From NCBI RefSeq assembly GCF_014646155.1, contig NZ_BMMX01000004.1, positions 164,980 to 228,979 of the forward strand: DNA of 64,000 nucleotides, written 5' to 3'. Positions 25,690-33,917 of the stretch are shown here, in pieces. Position numbers and translations under genes: made by a program. The stretch is from Mangrovihabitans endophyticus (lineage in GTDB: Bacteria > Actinomycetota > Actinomycetes > Mycobacteriales > Micromonosporaceae). A model generated the notes under the pieces. It made no database searches. It was not told the origin of the DNA and was given only the letters and a program-made list of their open reading frames with translations. Numbering within the stretch: position 1 is the first letter of the stretch; each line of letters begins with the position of its first letter.

Positions 25690-26358
25690 ATGGGTGTCAC
25701 GGTGAGTTGCCCGCGGTGCGGAGATCGGGTCCGGAAACCGGACCTCATGCACACCGCCTGGCGCTGCGACACGTGTGGTGAGGTGCCGCCCTTCCACGTC
25801 GCCGAGCACATCGGACCGGAGATTCTGGAAAGCGTGCTCCGTCGGCCCGCGCCGTCGCTGGACCATCTGCCGCTCTGGTGCCCGTGGCCGTTGCCGCCCG
25901 GGTGGGTGGTCACCGGGGTCGGCTGGGCCGGTGACGACCGGGACGGGGTGCGGGCCACCGCGCTCGCGTGCAGTGGCCCGGATCCGCTGCTCGGCGGCCC
26001 CGCCGACGTGGTGCTGATCGCGGAGCAGCCCGGCGTCGGGCTGGGCACCCGGTTCGGCGGTCTGCCCGGGCTGGACTGCGGCAACCTGGTGGCCGAGGCT
26101 CAGGCCAGCGGTCATGCCGGTCCGGATGCGAAGATCCGGGCGGGCGGGCACCATATTCCCCTGTGGTCGGTGAAGAGTCCGGGAGATCGCTCGGCGTACG
26201 TGTCGGAGGCTCAGGGGATGTGGCTCTATGCGGTAGCCTGGCCTGCGAGCGCGGGTTATCTCCTCGCCGAGCATGTCGTCCTGCGCGACTTGTCCGACGG
26301 GGTGCCGCCCGAACTCGTGTACGGAGCGCCGTCACCGTGCCTTCATGGACGTGTCTGA
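25690..26358 (+). CDS. DUF6758 family protein with zinc-ribbon N-terminus
   Basis: A 222-aa protein beginning with a four-cysteine zinc ribbon (SCPRCGDRV ... WRCDTCGEV, residues 6-33). A globular domain follows with LPLWCPWPLPPGWVVTGVGW and LPGLDCGNLVAEAQASGHAGP. The family is actinobacterial and of unknown function. ATG at 25690. It heads a same-strand run with the small membrane peptide, PH-domain, PHP and MarC genes. Confidence 0.82.
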   Translation: MGVTVSCPRCGDRVRKPDLMHTAWRCDTCGEVPPFHVAEHIGPEILESVLRRPAPSLDHLPLWCPWPLPPGWVVTGVGWAGDDRDGVRATALACSGPDPLLGGPADVVLIAEQPGVGLGTRFGGLPGLDCGNLVAEAQASGHAGPDAKIRAGGHHIPLWSVKSPGDRSAYVSEAQGMWLYAVAWPASAGYLLAEHVVLRDLSDGVPPELVYGAPSPCLHGRV

Positions 26359-26378
26359 CCTGGAAAAACCTAGGTCAG
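26355..26378 (+). terminator. Small hairpin at the DUF6758 stop codon
   Basis: Inverted repeat CTGACCT/AGGTCAG with a 10-nt A-rich loop, overlapping the TGA stop. It is short, so terminator activity is uncertain; it could also be an operator just upstream of the next promoter. Confidence 0.4.
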
Positions 26379-26391
26379 TCTGCGCACTCTG

Positions 26392-26420
26392 TTCACAGAC
26401 TGCTACTTAACTGCTACCGT
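26392..26420 (+). promoter_or_regulatory. Promoter of the 52-aa membrane peptide
   Basis: TTCACA (26392-26397), 17-bp spacer, TACCGT (26415-26420). Predicted leader of about 42 nt carrying GGAGGAGAAGG. Unlike many genes here, this one has a normal leader with a strong SD. Confidence 0.55.
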
Positions 26421-26468
26421 AAGTGTTGCCGGCGATGACCGTGACCCGCAACGGAGGAGAAGGTCGCC

Positions 26469-26627
26469 ATGATCAAGAAGGTCCTCACCTGGCTTGGCAT
26501 TGCATTCCTCATCTTCTTCATCGCTTTCAACCCGAACAGCGCTGCCCAGGTGTTCTCGTCGCTCGGGAGCACGATCGGCGACATCGCGCAGGGCTTCGGC
26601 ACGTTCTTCACCAACCTCGTCGCGTAA
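26469..26627 (+). CDS. Small (52 aa) conserved membrane protein
   Basis: A 52-aa peptide: MIKKVLTWLGIAFLIFFIAF, then NPNSAAQVFSSLGSTIGDIA and FGTFFTNLVA. One transmembrane helix (residues 4-20) and an amphipathic C-terminal part. A strong SD, GGAGGAGAAGG, supports translation. Its stop TAA forms part of the TAACAT -10 of the next gene. Function unknown; it is probably expressed with the PH-domain protein. Confidence 0.8.
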   Translation: MIKKVLTWLGIAFLIFFIAFNPNSAAQVFSSLGSTIGDIAQGFGTFFTNLVA

Positions 26628-26636
26628 CATCGGCTG

Positions 26637-27479
26637 ATGGGCCCTGGTGAGCCACGTCAGCCGGACGATGAGGACGCACGCCGTCCTCGCGACGACGACG
26701 AGAACTTCGGATACAACGACCCGGCGTTCGATGAGGACCCGCGCTACGCGCACAGTGGTGCCTCAGCGGACGCCGGTCGGTATCCCTCCCCGGACGCAGG
26801 CTATGCCGGTGACAACCGCGAGACCCGCGAATATCGGGACAGCGGTGAGTACCTGCCGCCGAGCTTCACCGAGGAGGAGCTGGAAGGCCTCACGGGAGAG
26901 GGCGCACCGACCGGCACGCGCCGTGTGCTCCCGCTGGAGGACGAACCGACCACCTTGGTCTCGCGCTACCTCTTTCCCACCGAGCGTTACCGGGGAGAGT
27001 GGAAGCGTCATTGGATCCACCTCGCCACCCCGCTCGCGATCGGGCTCGCGGCCACCCTCCTGTTCGGGTACCTGGCCGGATTCCTGACGCGGCAGAACCT
27101 CGACGGCTTCGTCACCGTTGCCGTGCTGCTCTGGATCGGTGCCATTAGCTGGGTGGCATGGAAGGTCCTGGACTGGTACTTCGATCGATTCATCTTGACC
27201 AACAAGCGGGTGATGGTGGTCAACGGCATCGTCACTCGCAAGGTCGCCATGATGCCGCTGCTGCGCGTCACGGACATGAAGTACGAGCAGTCCGCCCTGG
27301 GGCGCATGCTGAGTTACGGCACGTTCGTGCTTGAGTCCGCCGGGCAGGACCAGGCGCTGCGCGAGATCAAGCACCTGCCCAACCCCAATGAGCTCTACCT
27401 GCGTGTGGTGGAGGAGATGTACGAGCCGCAGGCGGTCGAGGCTCGGTTGGGCAAGGACAGCGAACTGGACGACGCCTGA
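26637..27479 (+). CDS. PH (bPH2) domain-containing membrane protein
   Basis: A 280-aa protein with a disordered acidic N-terminus (about 110 residues), two transmembrane helices (about 130-152 and 160-180) and a bacterial PH domain (about 182-265: FILTNKRVMVVNGIVTRKVAMMPLLRVTDM). Bacterial PH domains of this type occur at membranes with no fixed ligand. TAACAT (26625-26630) is 6 nt from the ATG, indicating a leaderless transcript whose -10 overlaps the upstream stop codon. Confidence 0.85.
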   Translation: MGPGEPRQPDDEDARRPRDDDENFGYNDPAFDEDPRYAHSGASADAGRYPSPDAGYAGDNRETREYRDSGEYLPPSFTEEELEGLTGEGAPTGTRRVLPLEDEPTTLVSRYLFPTERYRGEWKRHWIHLATPLAIGLAATLLFGYLAGFLTRQNLDGFVTVAVLLWIGAISWVAWKVLDWYFDRFILTNKRVMVVNGIVTRKVAMMPLLRVTDMKYEQSALGRMLSYGTFVLESAGQDQALREIKHLPNPNELYLRVVEEMYEPQAVEARLGKDSELDDA

Positions 27480-27556
27480 GCGGATTTCGCGGTACGCCGA
27501 GTGGCGTACCGCGATACCCGCAGTGTGCGGAGGTTGTCACCCGGTAGCGTCGTCGG

Positions 27557-28408
27557 GTGACCTCCATCGACCTGCACTGCCACTCCACTGCCAGCGATGG
27601 CACCCTGTCGCCGGAAGAACTGGTCACCGAGGCCGCGACGGCCGGGCTGGACGTCATGGCGATCACCGACCACGACACCACCGGCGGGTGGGCGCGCGCG
27701 GCGACCGCGCGACCCACTGGCCTGCGTCTGGTCCGCGGCGCGGAGCTGTCGTGCCGGTGGTACGGCGTCCAGCCGTCGATCGCCCTGCATCTGCTGGCCT
27801 ATCTCTTCGATCCCGGCGAGCCACACCTGGCCGCGGAACTCGTCCGCGCTCAAGCGGACCGGAAGCAGCGCGCCGAGCAGATCGTCGCGCTGTTGCGTGC
27901 CGATCGCGTGCCGATCTCCTGGCCGGAGGTGGCCGGCTATGCCGCCGGGGGCTCGGTGGGCAGGCCACACATCGCGCAGGCGCTGATCCGCGCCGGCTTG
28001 GTGCGCAACACCGACGAGGCGTTCACGCCGGGCTGGCTGGGCGGACGCTATTTCGTACCGAAGTCCGACCTTGACGTGTTCGCAGTGGTGCGAGCGGTAC
28101 GCGTGGCGGGCGGCGTGCCCGTACTGGCGCATCCGCGGGCCTCGCGGCGCGGGCGGGTGGTGCCGGACCGGGTGATCGAGGAGCTGGCCGCGGACGGCCT
28201 CTTCGGGCTGGAAGCCGATCACGAGGACCATACGGCGCACGAGCGCGCGCATGTCCGTGCTCTGGCGGAACGGCTGGGGCTGGTGGTGACCGGGTCGTCC
28301 GACTTCCACGGTTCGCACAAGTCGGTTCGCCTCGGCGCCTTCGTCACCGACGAATCGGCGTACGAGAAGATCGTCGCCGCCGCGAGCGGCGTACCCGTGC
28401 TGGGGTGA
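27557..28408 (+). CDS. PHP domain phosphoesterase (nucleoside 3',5'-bisphosphate phosphatase-like)
   Basis: A 283-aa metal-dependent phosphoesterase. Metal-binding motifs: DLHCHSTASDGT at the N-terminus, AITDHDTTGG, RGAELSCRW, VLAHPRASRR and the terminal TGSSDFHGSHK. The family includes enzymes hydrolysing pAp or RNA 5' ends. GTG start 6 nt after TAGCGT (27545-27550). Confidence 0.9.
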   Translation: MTSIDLHCHSTASDGTLSPEELVTEAATAGLDVMAITDHDTTGGWARAATARPTGLRLVRGAELSCRWYGVQPSIALHLLAYLFDPGEPHLAAELVRAQADRKQRAEQIVALLRADRVPISWPEVAGYAAGGSVGRPHIAQALIRAGLVRNTDEAFTPGWLGGRYFVPKSDLDVFAVVRAVRVAGGVPVLAHPRASRRGRVVPDRVIEELAADGLFGLEADHEDHTAHERAHVRALAERLGLVVTGSSDFHGSHKSVRLGAFVTDESAYEKIVAAASGVPVLG

Positions 28409-28460
28409 CGCTCGACGCAGCAGCGCGCATCACCGGAGGCTGCGGTCCTACCTTGATCGG

Positions 28461-29069
28461 GTGAATCTGAAGCTGTTGGGTGAGGTCTTCGTGACCCTGC
28501 TGGTGATCGTTGATCCGCCGGGCATGGTGCCGGTCTTCCTCGCGCTCACCGGTGCACTTCCGGCACGTGACCGGATCCGGGCCGGCACGCAGGCGGTGCT
28601 TCTCGCCCTCGGTGTCATTGTGGTGTTCGCGGTGGCCGGCCAGACGATCCTCGATTACCTGCACGTGCAGTTGCCGGCGCTGCAAGGTGCCGGCGGCCTG
28701 CTGCTGGTGCTCGTCGCGCTGCAACTGCTCACCGGTAAGACGGACGCCCCCGAGGACCAGGGCGGCACGAGCAACGTGGCGCTGGTGCCGCTGGGCACGC
28801 CGCTGCTGGCCGGTCCGGGGGCGATCGTGGCGACCATGCTGTTCGTCCGGCGCGCCGACGGTTCCGTCGACTATCTGGTCATCGCGCTCGGCATCATGGC
28901 CGTGATGCTGCTGGTCTGGCTGGTGCTGCGATTCTCCGGCGTGATCGTGCGGCTGCTGCGGCCCGGCGGCATCGAGGTGCTGACACGCATCGCCGGTCTG
29001 CTCCTGGCGGCGATCGCGGTCCAGCTCATCGCCGATGCGGTGGCGGCCTTCGTCCGGCTCTACGGCTGA
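28461..29069 (+). CDS. MarC family integral membrane protein
   Basis: A 202-aa protein with six predicted transmembrane helices and the MarC-type motifs LLVIVDPPGMVPVFLAL and VPLGTPLLAGPGAIVATMLF. The transported substrate is unknown; the link of MarC to multiple antibiotic resistance has been withdrawn for E. coli. GTG start 6 nt after TACCTT (28449-28454). Confidence 0.9.
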   Translation: MNLKLLGEVFVTLLVIVDPPGMVPVFLALTGALPARDRIRAGTQAVLLALGVIVVFAVAGQTILDYLHVQLPALQGAGGLLLVLVALQLLTGKTDAPEDQGGTSNVALVPLGTPLLAGPGAIVATMLFVRRADGSVDYLVIALGIMAVMLLVWLVLRFSGVIVRLLRPGGIEVLTRIAGLLLAAIAVQLIADAVAAFVRLYG

Positions 29070-29105
29070 TTCGTTCCTGTCGGACCCGGCTGGCAGGATT
29101 GCCGC

Positions 29106-29948
29106 GTGGGTCATCAGCAACTGGGCTTCGCCGGGATGCCCGAGCGGTTGTTCGTCTGCACACCGAGCAAGCTCGGCACCTATGCGGACTGTCCGCGCCG
29201 ATATCGATACGCCTATGTGGACCGGCCGTCCCCGCCGAAGGGGCCGCCGTGGGCACACAATTCGGTGGGTGCCAGCGTGCACACCGCGTTGCGGAACTGG
29301 TACGCGTTGCCGAGCGACCGTCGCGCCGTGGCCGAGCTGCCGATGTTGCTCAAGGCGACGTGGGTGGGTGAGGGGTTCCGGGACACCGAGCAGGAGCGCG
29401 CCGCCTACCGGCGTGCGCTCGGCTGGGTCGAGTCATATGTGACCGGGCTGGATCCGTCCGACGAGCCGCTCGGCATCGAGCGGGTGGTGGCGACCAAGAC
29501 CTCCGTGCTGGCGTTCAACGGTCGCGCCGACCGCATCGACGCCCGTCCCGGTCCCTCCGGGCCGGAGGCGGTGATCGTGGACTACAAGACCGGCCGTTTC
29601 GAGCCCACCGCGGACGACGCTCGCGGCTCCCAGGCCCTCGCGCTGTACGCCTATGCCGCTCAGCGCACTTTCCGGCGCCCATGTCACCGGGTCGAGTTGC
29701 ACCATCTGCCGAGCGGAACCGTCGCCGCGCACGAGCACACCGAGGAGTCGCTGTCTCGCCAGATGTCCCGGGCCGAGGACACGGCCAGAGACATCATGAC
29801 GGCGGAGAAGGCGGTGGCCGCCGGCGCCGACCCGGACGCCGAGTTCCCGGTGCGCCCGGGGACGTTGTGCAGTTGGTGTGACTTCCGGCGCAACTGTCCG
29901 GCCGGCACCGACCGTCCGGCCAAGGAACCGTGGGCCGCCATGGGCTAG
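29106..29948 (+). CDS. RecB-family PD-(D/E)XK nuclease with iron-sulfur cysteines
   Basis: A 280-aa exonuclease-like protein of the RecB/Cas4 type. The first cysteine is in LGTYADCPRRYRYAYVDR. The nuclease core includes NGRADRIDA and VIVDYKTGRF (the D...DxK motif), then QALALYAYAA. Three further cysteines lie at LCSWCDFRRNC. Together these would ligate a 4Fe-4S cluster as in AddB/Cas4. No helicase partner or CRISPR gene is near. GTG is 6 nt after CAGGAT (29094-29099). Confidence 0.88.
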   Translation: MGHQQLGFAGMPERLFVCTPSKLGTYADCPRRYRYAYVDRPSPPKGPPWAHNSVGASVHTALRNWYALPSDRRAVAELPMLLKATWVGEGFRDTEQERAAYRRALGWVESYVTGLDPSDEPLGIERVVATKTSVLAFNGRADRIDARPGPSGPEAVIVDYKTGRFEPTADDARGSQALALYAYAAQRTFRRPCHRVELHHLPSGTVAAHEHTEESLSRQMSRAEDTARDIMTAEKAVAAGADPDAEFPVRPGTLCSWCDFRRNCPAGTDRPAKEPWAAMG

Positions 29949-29975
29949 GAGGCCATGGCCCGGTCAGCAGTCGGC

Positions 29976-30836
29976 CTAGGTCAGTGCGGCGCGGTCCAGG
30001 GCCGCCTTGCGCATCGGCGGCACCCGGTATCGCTCCGGCATGGCCGCCAGCACCGAGGCGAGCAGCAGGCGCATGCCGCGGACGGACAGATCAGCCGTGA
30101 CGTCGGTGGTCCGCCAGCCCGGACCGCCGTACATCTGGCGGGCCCACGGCGGCAGCAGACCGAGCGCGGTCCCCGCGATGCCGAGATAGGCCCACCGCGC
30201 CGGTCCCAGCGTCAGGCTCAGTCGCAGAGCTCGAGAGCCCCAGTTGTCCGGCACCGGAGGCACGGTCAGAAACAGCGCGGTCTCCGCGCTGTCGCGGGTC
30301 AGGCCCAAGTGAGGCCGCATGTCGGCGTAATAATCCGCCACCTCCGACGCGGTGGCGGGCACCGTGGCCGGATCCAGCCCGACGATCGCCGCGGCACGTA
30401 GCTGCTCGGTGTAGTAGCGGTCGACCTCTTCCGCGGTCAGCGACACACCGGCGCGGCGGGCGGTGGTCAGGAACGACTCCACCTCGGCGACGTGTACCCA
30501 ACGCAGCAGGTCAGGCTCGTCCACACGGAACCGCTCACCGGTGCTCGGGTCGACGGCGGACATCCGGGCGTGCAGGCGCCGCAGCCGTGCCCCGGCAGCC
30601 TCGACCTCGGCGGTGCTGCCGTAGACCACCGTCCCGACATAGAGGGAGGTGCGGTTGAGGCGGCCCCACGGATCGGAGCGGTACTGCGAGTTCTGCGCCA
30701 CCGCGGCCACCGCGCGCGGGTGCAGTGCCTGCAGGTAGAGCGACCGGATCCCGCCGATGAGGAGGATGGGCTCCGCATGCAGTTTCCAGGTCACCGAATC
30801 AGGGCCGAAAAGTCCGACGTCCCGCGCAGCGTCCAT
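29976..30836 (-). CDS. Oxygenase MpaB family protein (DUF2236)
   Basis: A 286-aa helical protein with the DUF2236/MpaB signature: ILLIGGIRSLYLQALHPRAVAAVAQ and DPWGRLNRTSLYVGTVVYG, then a His-containing WVHVAEVES. Family members include latex-clearing-protein-like haem oxygenases and fungal MpaB; the substrate here is unknown. ATG preceded by TTGAGG. A TGAAC-TT-GTTCA palindrome lies 22 bp upstream, at the end of fur. Confidence 0.82.
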   Translation of the reverse strand: MDAARDVGLFGPDSVTWKLHAEPILLIGGIRSLYLQALHPRAVAAVAQNSQYRSDPWGRLNRTSLYVGTVVYGSTAEVEAAGARLRRLHARMSAVDPSTGERFRVDEPDLLRWVHVAEVESFLTTARRAGVSLTAEEVDRYYTEQLRAAAIVGLDPATVPATASEVADYYADMRPHLGLTRDSAETALFLTVPPVPDNWGSRALRLSLTLGPARWAYLGIAGTALGLLPPWARQMYGGPGWRTTDVTADLSVRGMRLLLASVLAAMPERYRVPPMRKAALDRAALT

Positions 30837-30858
30837 GCCTCAAGGGTGCCACGAATTT

Positions 30859-30870
30859 TGAACTTGTTCA
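30859..30870. promoter_or_regulatory. Short palindrome upstream of the mpaB-like gene
   Basis: TGAAC/GTTCA arms around a 2-bp centre, overlapping the stop of the Fur gene and about 22 bp from the mpaB-like start. It could be an operator, or chance at this length. Confidence 0.25.
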
Positions 30871-31296
30871 GTTCGGCTGCTCGCCGGGCGCTTGGCATCG
30901 TGGGCACAGGCCCCAGAAGGTGACTTCGGCCTCGTCCACCACGAACCCCGTGACGGAGCCCGGGTCGAGACACGGGCGGGCGCCCACCGCGCAGTCGACG
31001 TCCTCGATCGTGCCGCAGATGCGGCAGACGATGTGGTGGTGATTGTCGCCGACCCGGGCCTCGAACAACGCCGGCCGGCCGGCCGGTTCGATGCGGCGGG
31101 CGAGGCCGGCCTGGGACAGCGCGCCCAGGACGTCGTACACACCCTGAACAGAGACCGAATCGAGTCGATCGCGGACCCGCCGGACGATGTCGTCGACCTC
31201 CAGATGGCCGCCCCGGGTCAGCACCTCCAACACGGCCAGGCGCGGGCGCGTGACCCGCAGGCCCCGTGCGCGCAACAGGTCGGCACCGTCAGACAT
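30868..31296 (-). CDS. Fur family transcriptional repressor
   Basis: A 142-aa metalloregulator: winged helix ARGLRVTRPRLAVLEVL ... SVSVQGVYDVLGALSQAGLARRIEP, then the metal/dimer domain with DNHHHIVCRICG and a second CPRC near the C-terminus (structural zinc site). It resembles actinobacterial FurA/CatR peroxide or iron sensors, but no catalase gene is adjacent. Reads toward the MpaB-like gene with 31 bp between, so co-transcription is plausible. Confidence 0.9.
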   Translation of the reverse strand: MSDGADLLRARGLRVTRPRLAVLEVLTRGGHLEVDDIVRRVRDRLDSVSVQGVYDVLGALSQAGLARRIEPAGRPALFEARVGDNHHHIVCRICGTIEDVDCAVGARPCLDPGSVTGFVVDEAEVTFWGLCPRCQAPGEQPN

Positions 31297-31520
31297 TCGT
31301 CCATGACAGCACGTCAGACGCGAGACTCCAACCCGGGAGATCGGCGCGCATGCTCGCTCCGCACGGCGATCACGTGCAACGGTGGCGGCGACCGGGCCGT
31401 TCCTGGACAGTGTGCTGAACCGGACAGTGTCCGCGTGCGTAGGCCATAGCAGGGCTGCTCCGTGTCTAGCGGACGGGCCGGCCCCGGGTCGGTGGTCGAC
31501 CCATGATCGAGGAGGCGAAC

Positions 31521-31997
31521 GTGTTCGACCAGATTGGCGGGCTGCCGGTCCATGCTCTCGTGGTGCACGCCGCGGTGGTGTTCGTGCCGCTGCTGGCCGT
31601 CGGCTCGGTGATTTATGCGATGGTGATCCCGTGGCGACCCAGGGTGGGGTGGGCGGTCACCATCCTGGCGGTGCTCACCCCGGTGACGACGCTGGTGGCC
31701 AAGGAATCCGGTGAGCAGTTGCTGGACCGGCTCCGGGAACGCGGCTTGAGCGGCCGTGGACTGGAGATTCTCACTGATCATGAAGGCTACGGCTCGATGA
31801 CGTTCTGGTTCTCCCTCGCGCTCGGCCTGGTCACGCTCCTCATGGTGGCGGTGGCGCGAGCACGGCGCACCAAGACCATGCCACGCGTCGTCGAGATCGT
31901 CCTCGCCGTTGCGGCGGTGGCGCTCGCCGTGGTTTCCGGCTATTACGTCTATCGCACCGGCGACTCCGGCGCGACCGCGGTTTGGGGCACCTACTGA
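31521..31997 (+). CDS. DUF2231 domain membrane protein
   Basis: A 158-aa protein with four transmembrane helices. The N-terminus MFDQIGGLPVHALVVHAAVV carries the paired histidines typical of DUF2231, suggestive of haem or redox binding but unproven. GTG 31521 was chosen: GAGGAGG lies 5 nt upstream, whereas the ATG at 31503 would place that SD within the coding sequence. Two GGACAGTGT direct repeats occur about 100 bp upstream. Confidence 0.85.
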   Translation: MFDQIGGLPVHALVVHAAVVFVPLLAVGSVIYAMVIPWRPRVGWAVTILAVLTPVTTLVAKESGEQLLDRLRERGLSGRGLEILTDHEGYGSMTFWFSLALGLVTLLMVAVARARRTKTMPRVVEIVLAVAAVALAVVSGYYVYRTGDSGATAVWGTY

Positions 31998-32107
31998 ACC
32001 TTGTCAACCTGGCATCGAGCCCGTCGGTTGCGCGCCGTCGACCAGCGGCGGCATCTGCCGACCTCACCGCGTTGAAACAGGTTCACTGAGAAACCCCGGG
32101 TTGCGGC

Positions 32108-32437
32108 CTAGAGCACGGCCCGCGCACACAGCAGGCACATCAGCAGCAGGACGATCGCCCCCGCGACCAGTCCGACTCCGTAGGTGACGGTCCGGGCCGA
32201 CCCCTCGGCGTCGTCCAACGCATCCATGTCCTGACCGGGCATGTGCCTCGGAGGCGGGGGATGGGCCACCATCGGTGGGCGCCAACCGGGAGGCGGCGGA
32301 CTGGACCGCGGCGGCCCGGAGTAGGCCGGGGACGGCTCGGGCGGCGGTGCTGCCGGTCGGGGGAGCGACGTGGGCGGCTCAGACTCCGGTCGCCGCCAGT
32401 AAGCGTCATCGTCCGGGACACCAGTGGGGGTGCTCAC
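32108..32437 (-). CDS. Proline-rich protein with C-terminal transmembrane helix
   Basis: A 109-aa protein: N-terminal 75 residues rich in Pro/Ser (PRPAAPPPEPSPAYSGPP), then one helix VTYGVGLVAGAIVLLLMCLL close to the C-terminus, i.e. tail-anchored topology. No domain recognised. GTG 32437 is 8 nt after TACCGT (32451-32446); another GTG lies two codons upstream. Confidence 0.6.
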   Translation of the reverse strand: MSTPTGVPDDDAYWRRPESEPPTSLPRPAAPPPEPSPAYSGPPRSSPPPPGWRPPMVAHPPPPRHMPGQDMDALDDAEGSARTVTYGVGLVAGAIVLLLMCLLCARAVL

Positions 32438-32500
32438 GTTCACCGACGGTACAGCGAGCGGGGGAAGACGACCCGTCCCGACGCGGCCTACGCTCTTACC

Positions 32501-32680
32501 GTGGACATCCTGGACCAGCCCGACCACGATGCGGACGCCGAGCGCACCGTCGACTTCGATGTCGACGACGGTCCCCTGCTGCCCGAGCAGACCCGCGACG
32601 ACACCGAGCGTGGATGGGGCGAGCGCACCGACTCCAACGACGACAGGCTGTGGGAGGACCGGCCACCGCACTGGTCCTGA
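32501..32680 (+). CDS. Small acidic conserved hypothetical protein (59 aa)
   Basis: A 59-aa highly acidic protein beginning MDILDQPDHDADAERTVDF and ending DRLWEDRPPHWS. The end (PEQTRDDTERGWGER ... PPHW) resembles short proteins common in actinomycetes. No domain known. The GTG is 6 nt after TACGCT (32489-32494), a convincing leaderless start. Confidence 0.7.
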   Translation: MDILDQPDHDADAERTVDFDVDDGPLLPEQTRDDTERGWGERTDSNDDRLWEDRPPHWS

Positions 32681-32696
32681 ACTGCCGTCGGCGCGT

Positions 32697-33239
32697 TCAC
32701 GCCGGGCGGAGCACCACCGCGAAGCTCCGACCGGGCGCCGGCACGGCCCGGGTGACCCCGCTTGGCGTCAGCGCCAGCAGCAGCCCGCCGGTCGCCGGAT
32801 CGTCGGCGTCGGTAGTGCCCAGCACGAGCGCCGAGGTGGCGATGACGGTCGGTTCTCCGTCGGGTTCATCGAGGCTGAGCAGATCGACCCGGTCGCCGGG
32901 CCGGACCATGGCCAGGGCGGCCGGCTCCGCCAAGCGCACCGGCACCCCCAGGGTGCCGGGCGGCACGGCGGGGTGATCGGTGCGGTCGGTGGCCGGGGCG
33001 AATGCGCCCGGCCGGGCCTCGGCCCGCCCCGACGGGTGCCCCGCGGATGGCGCGGGGGATCGTCGCGCACACCTCGTCGGCTCGGGGGGTGTGCCCGACC
33101 AGGCGATGAAGGCCGCCAGTGTCAGCAGCGCCGCGACCAGCCCGGAACGCAGCAGCACGTTGCGCCCGGGCCTGCGCCATCGCACCGGGTCGAGCCGACC
33201 GTCCGGGTCGTCGCCCGATCGTCTGTTGAACGACCGCAT
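32697..33239 (-). CDS. SAF domain / CpaB-like membrane-anchored protein
   Basis: A 180-aa protein with one N-terminal transmembrane helix (about 30-48, NVLLRSGLVAALLTLAAFIAWSG), an Ala/Pro/Arg linker, and a C-terminal domain (about 95-180) with VPVRLAEPAALAMVRPGDRVDLL and TSALVLGTTD, typical of the RcpC/CpaB C-terminus in pilus and flagellar assembly. No Tad pilus genes are nearby. ATG at 33239. Confidence 0.72.
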   Translation of the reverse strand: MRSFNRRSGDDPDGRLDPVRWRRPGRNVLLRSGLVAALLTLAAFIAWSGTPPEPTRCARRSPAPSAGHPSGRAEARPGAFAPATDRTDHPAVPPGTLGVPVRLAEPAALAMVRPGDRVDLLSLDEPDGEPTVIATSALVLGTTDADDPATGGLLLALTPSGVTRAVPAPGRSFAVVLRPA

Positions 33240-33413
33240 CCCACCCCCCGCTCTCCGCTCCTCTGTCGATCTCCGTCGTCGGCCGATCTCCGCTTGTCGA
33301 CAGGGGAGAACGTTAGGCCGGCGTCCACCCGGCGATGGATCTGCCTGTGGACAGAGCCGGACTGTGGATAACGCTCGGCGAGGGAGGTCGTAGCGGTAGG
33401 AAGGACGAGCGGT

Positions 33414-33812
33414 TCAGGAGGTGGCGGCGCCGGCCTTGGCGCTGCTCGTGCTGGACGAGCCGGAATTTCCCGACGAGCCGGAACTCCCCGACGAGTTGGA
33501 ACTTCCGGATGAGTTGGAACTTCCGGACGAGGGGGAGGTGGAGGATGCCGCGGACTTGTCGCTCGACTCCTTCGAGGATGTCGACTCGGACTTGCTGTCC
33601 GATCCGTTCTTCGCCGCCTCCTTGCCGGAGCCCGAGGAGCGCGAGTCGGTGCGGTAGAAGCCGGAGCCCTTGAAAACGACGCCGACGGAGCCGAACACCT
33701 TGCGCAGACGGCCGCCACAGGCCGGGCACTCGGTCAACGCCGGGTCGGAGAACGACTGCACCGCCTCAAGCGGCTCGCCACACTCGGTGCAGGAGTACTG
33801 ATACGTGGGCAC
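33414..33812 (-). CDS. FmdB-family zinc-ribbon protein, Ruc-like redox-regulated chaperone
   Basis: A 132-aa protein. The N-terminal zinc ribbon has Cys8, Cys11, Cys29 and Cys32 (YSCTECGEP ... TECPACGGR), followed by VFKGSGFYRTDSR. The last 75 residues are a disordered Ser/Gly/Lys-rich tail with SSGSSN-type repeats. This layout matches Mycobacterium Rv0991c (Ruc), reported as an oxidation-activated chaperone co-regulated with hsp60/hsp70. The CIRCE element 52 bp upstream supports HrcA control. GTG 33812 has GGAGG upstream. Neighbouring cyclo-ligase and galU block match Rv0992c-Rv0996. Confidence 0.85.
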   Translation of the reverse strand: MPTYQYSCTECGEPLEAVQSFSDPALTECPACGGRLRKVFGSVGVVFKGSGFYRTDSRSSGSGKEAAKNGSDSKSESTSSKESSDKSAASSTSPSSGSSNSSGSSNSSGSSGSSGNSGSSSTSSAKAGAATS

Positions 33813-33864
33813 GGGTCCTCCGCGTGTATCGGTCAGAGAAGAACAGGTGTTGAGTACTCTGGGA

Positions 33865-33891
33865 TTGGCACTCGCCATCTCCGAGTGCCAA
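33865..33891. promoter_or_regulatory. CIRCE element (HrcA operator)
   Basis: TTGGCACTC-N9-GAGTGCCAA: a perfect 9-bp inverted repeat with 9-bp spacer, differing from the canonical TTAGCACTC-N9-GAGTGCTAA by one symmetrical pair. Flanking A/T extend it to 10 bp arms (33864-33892). It lies upstream of the FmdB/Ruc-like gene and just after the cyclo-ligase stop. HrcA itself is not in the window. Confidence 0.88.
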
Positions 33892-33917
33892 TGATCCGTC
33901 ACCGGACCGCATTTCGT

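Noticed and set aside
33421..33657. Acidic ELPDELELPDE repeat frame on the plus strand
   Set aside because: Antisense reading of the Ser/Gly-rich tail of the FmdB/Ruc-like gene.
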